Source: Perkinsus chesapeaki (Eukaryota; Perkinsozoa; Perkinsida; Perkinsidae). From it: a stretch of 64,000 bases of DNA. Made by a program: the position numbers and the translations under genes. The stretch is taken from contig JAAPAO010000002.1 of NCBI GenBank assembly GCA_013115145.1, positions 62,001 through 126,000 of the forward strand, written 5' to 3'. The notes below the pieces were generated by a model. It had not been told where the DNA came from. It saw nothing but the letters and a program-made list of their open reading frames with translations, and searched no databases. Below, piece by piece: positions 62,897 to 64,000 of this stretch (within the stretch, counting starts at the first letter, position 1; every line of letters begins with the position of its first letter).

Positions 62897-64000
62897 TTAC
62901 GAAGTAAATGACGGAAGAATTTGCGAGAAAATACGCTTGTGGGAATGAGACACGACACTCACAGCTTCAGAGGCCGAGCATGAGATGCGACTCAGTATGT
63001 GATTTTCAATATTGGATGGAAGTCCGGCTAACTCGCCAAGCCAACGGCGCAAGTTTTCAAAAGCTGGTTCAACTGTCGTTCCGCTATAAGGGAAAGCCGA
63101 GGTCCACAGGAAGTACTTTCCCGAGTAAGCTCGATACCTGCAAATCAGAATCCTTGGGCATTGGATAGAACTAACCCGATTATCACCGCAGTAAGAAGGC
63201 ATTATTAATGATTGGAAAGTCAAAACGATCCACGAAAATGGACGGCCCCTGAATTGGGAAATGAAAGATTCAGAGGGATGGATAGTCTCACTCCGCTCAG
63301 TCGTTTGCGTTCAGCTGATATCATCCTGTTCCATAGATCTGCCAGCTCAGTCAGCGGTGTGGTATCTGAAAAATTGCTGAGTCTACGCAGAAGGTCAGAA
63401 AGGCCGACGCTCACCTCTGCTGAGAGCATGATTTATAATTGCGTGGTATTGCTCCATGCGCTGGATAAAGCTCGAAGCGTCGGACGGGGTAAACGTAGGC
63501 TACCCGGGAAGATCGTTTTATCAGCAATAGCAACGCGGCGCACCACTGGCCCACCTTCGCGGTTCTTCCAGCGAACTCTGAGAAACCTTGTACAGCTCGT
63601 AAACCAACCCAGTCTGCTAGGGCCTCCTCGAGTTCATATGGGATTTTTATACGAGCCTCACGGAGATGAACCTGTGGAGCTCAGTTGAAATACTAGCGCT
63701 AGAGTACTTTCTACATGAAGCGCCTCATGCGCGACAACGAAAACGATCGCTGGGTCTTCATACCTACGAGAGACAATGCTTTAATCACTCCAGCTACGCT
63801 CTATCAACGTACTGTAACAGTCGTTGAGTGATTCTCGCGGAGCGGTTAGCCGCTGTCCTGTAAACGAACGTGTCAAACCTCTTCGCCTTCCATTTCCCCT
63901 CGGCAGCTTCAACGGCTGCTGTGCTATAGCCAAACCCCCTGTATCTGAATTACGGTGAGAATATACCCCATCCGAAGCATTCGATGACTGCTACGGTCTC
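62897..64000 (-). CDS. HExxH metallopeptidase-like protein, 5' end outside window
   Basis: Partial gene entering from the right edge on the - strand. Exons read in order: GFGYSTAAVEAAEGKWKAKR, FDTFVYRTAANRSARI, YEDPAIVFVVAHEALH (HEALH fits HExxH), a 44-nt intron, HLREARIKIPYELEEALADW (Glu of EEALADW could be the third zinc ligand, gluzincin style), GLRAVQGFSEFAGRTAK, RMEQYHAIINHALS, LWNRMISAERKRLSG, PSIFVDRFDFPIINNAFLLR, then KYFLWTSAFPYSGTTVEP and FENLRRWLGELAGL. The stop is at 62897 unless a last intron at about 62960 extends it. Short GT-AG introns (43-50 nt) separate most exons; one is about 90 nt. The family cannot be fixed without the N-terminus. Confidence 0.5.

Overview
This is an intron-dense eukaryotic window. 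I can support 25 protein-coding genes, about half on each strand, and no RNA genes or mobile elements. Nearly every gene had to be rebuilt across GT-AG introns of only about 38-66 nt, often with a TAG or CAG acceptor. A few genes are intronless or nearly so: the glutamate dehydrogenase, the sugar transporter and the FetB-like permease. An IFT122 gene means the organism builds a cilium or flagellum. A single-domain voltage-gated channel with EF-hands and a large NAD-type glutamate dehydrogenase also point to a protist. The whole picture fits a perkinsozoan or related alveolate (Perkinsus-like); this taxonomic call is inference and no marker gene proves it.

Layout. 0.6-5.3 kb: an ER-type M28 metallopeptidase (broken by a 98-N gap with duplicated flanks) and a multi-pass membrane protein, both +. 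5.7-10.1 kb: an SR140/U2SURP-like splicing protein (-) that diverges from a myristoylatable EF-hand protein (+), then a small membrane protein (+). 10.9-13.7 kb: an RRM protein and a mitochondrial carrier (-). 14.2-18.9 kb: a long + gene whose exons encode about seven successive PHAX-type RNA-binding (RNA_GG_bind) repeats; I consider this the most unusual object in the window. 19.1-22.8 kb: an ankyrin-TKL kinase and a small unknown (+). 23.2-28.1 kb: two tandem paralogous PHD-finger genes (-), one fused to a SANT/Myb region. 28.6-40.3 kb, all -: DUF4470/MYND protein, GMC oxidoreductase, FetB/ALS3-like permease, sirtuin with a long C-terminal extension, ZnF-UBP membrane protein. 40.7-56 kb, all +: TM9SF nonaspanin, voltage-gated cation channel, DDX5/DBP2-like DEAD-box helicase, ankyrin-NAD-glutamate dehydrogenase, Myb-like protein, sugar transporter. 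56.4-56.9 kb: a small Cys-rich gene (-). 57.0-62.6 kb: IFT122 (+). 62.9 kb to the edge: a partial HExxH metallopeptidase-like gene (-).

The genes do not form one pathway. Two themes recur. One is RNA metabolism: the SR140-like protein, the RRM protein, the PHAX-repeat protein and the DEAD-box helicase, the last two sharing Lys-Gly-rich tails. The other is chromatin or zinc-finger regulation: the PHD pair, MYND, sirtuin, ZnF-UBP and Myb-like proteins. Exon joins were made by eye from frame continuity and GT-AG sites, so individual boundaries can be off; the domain identifications rest on motifs that survive such errors.
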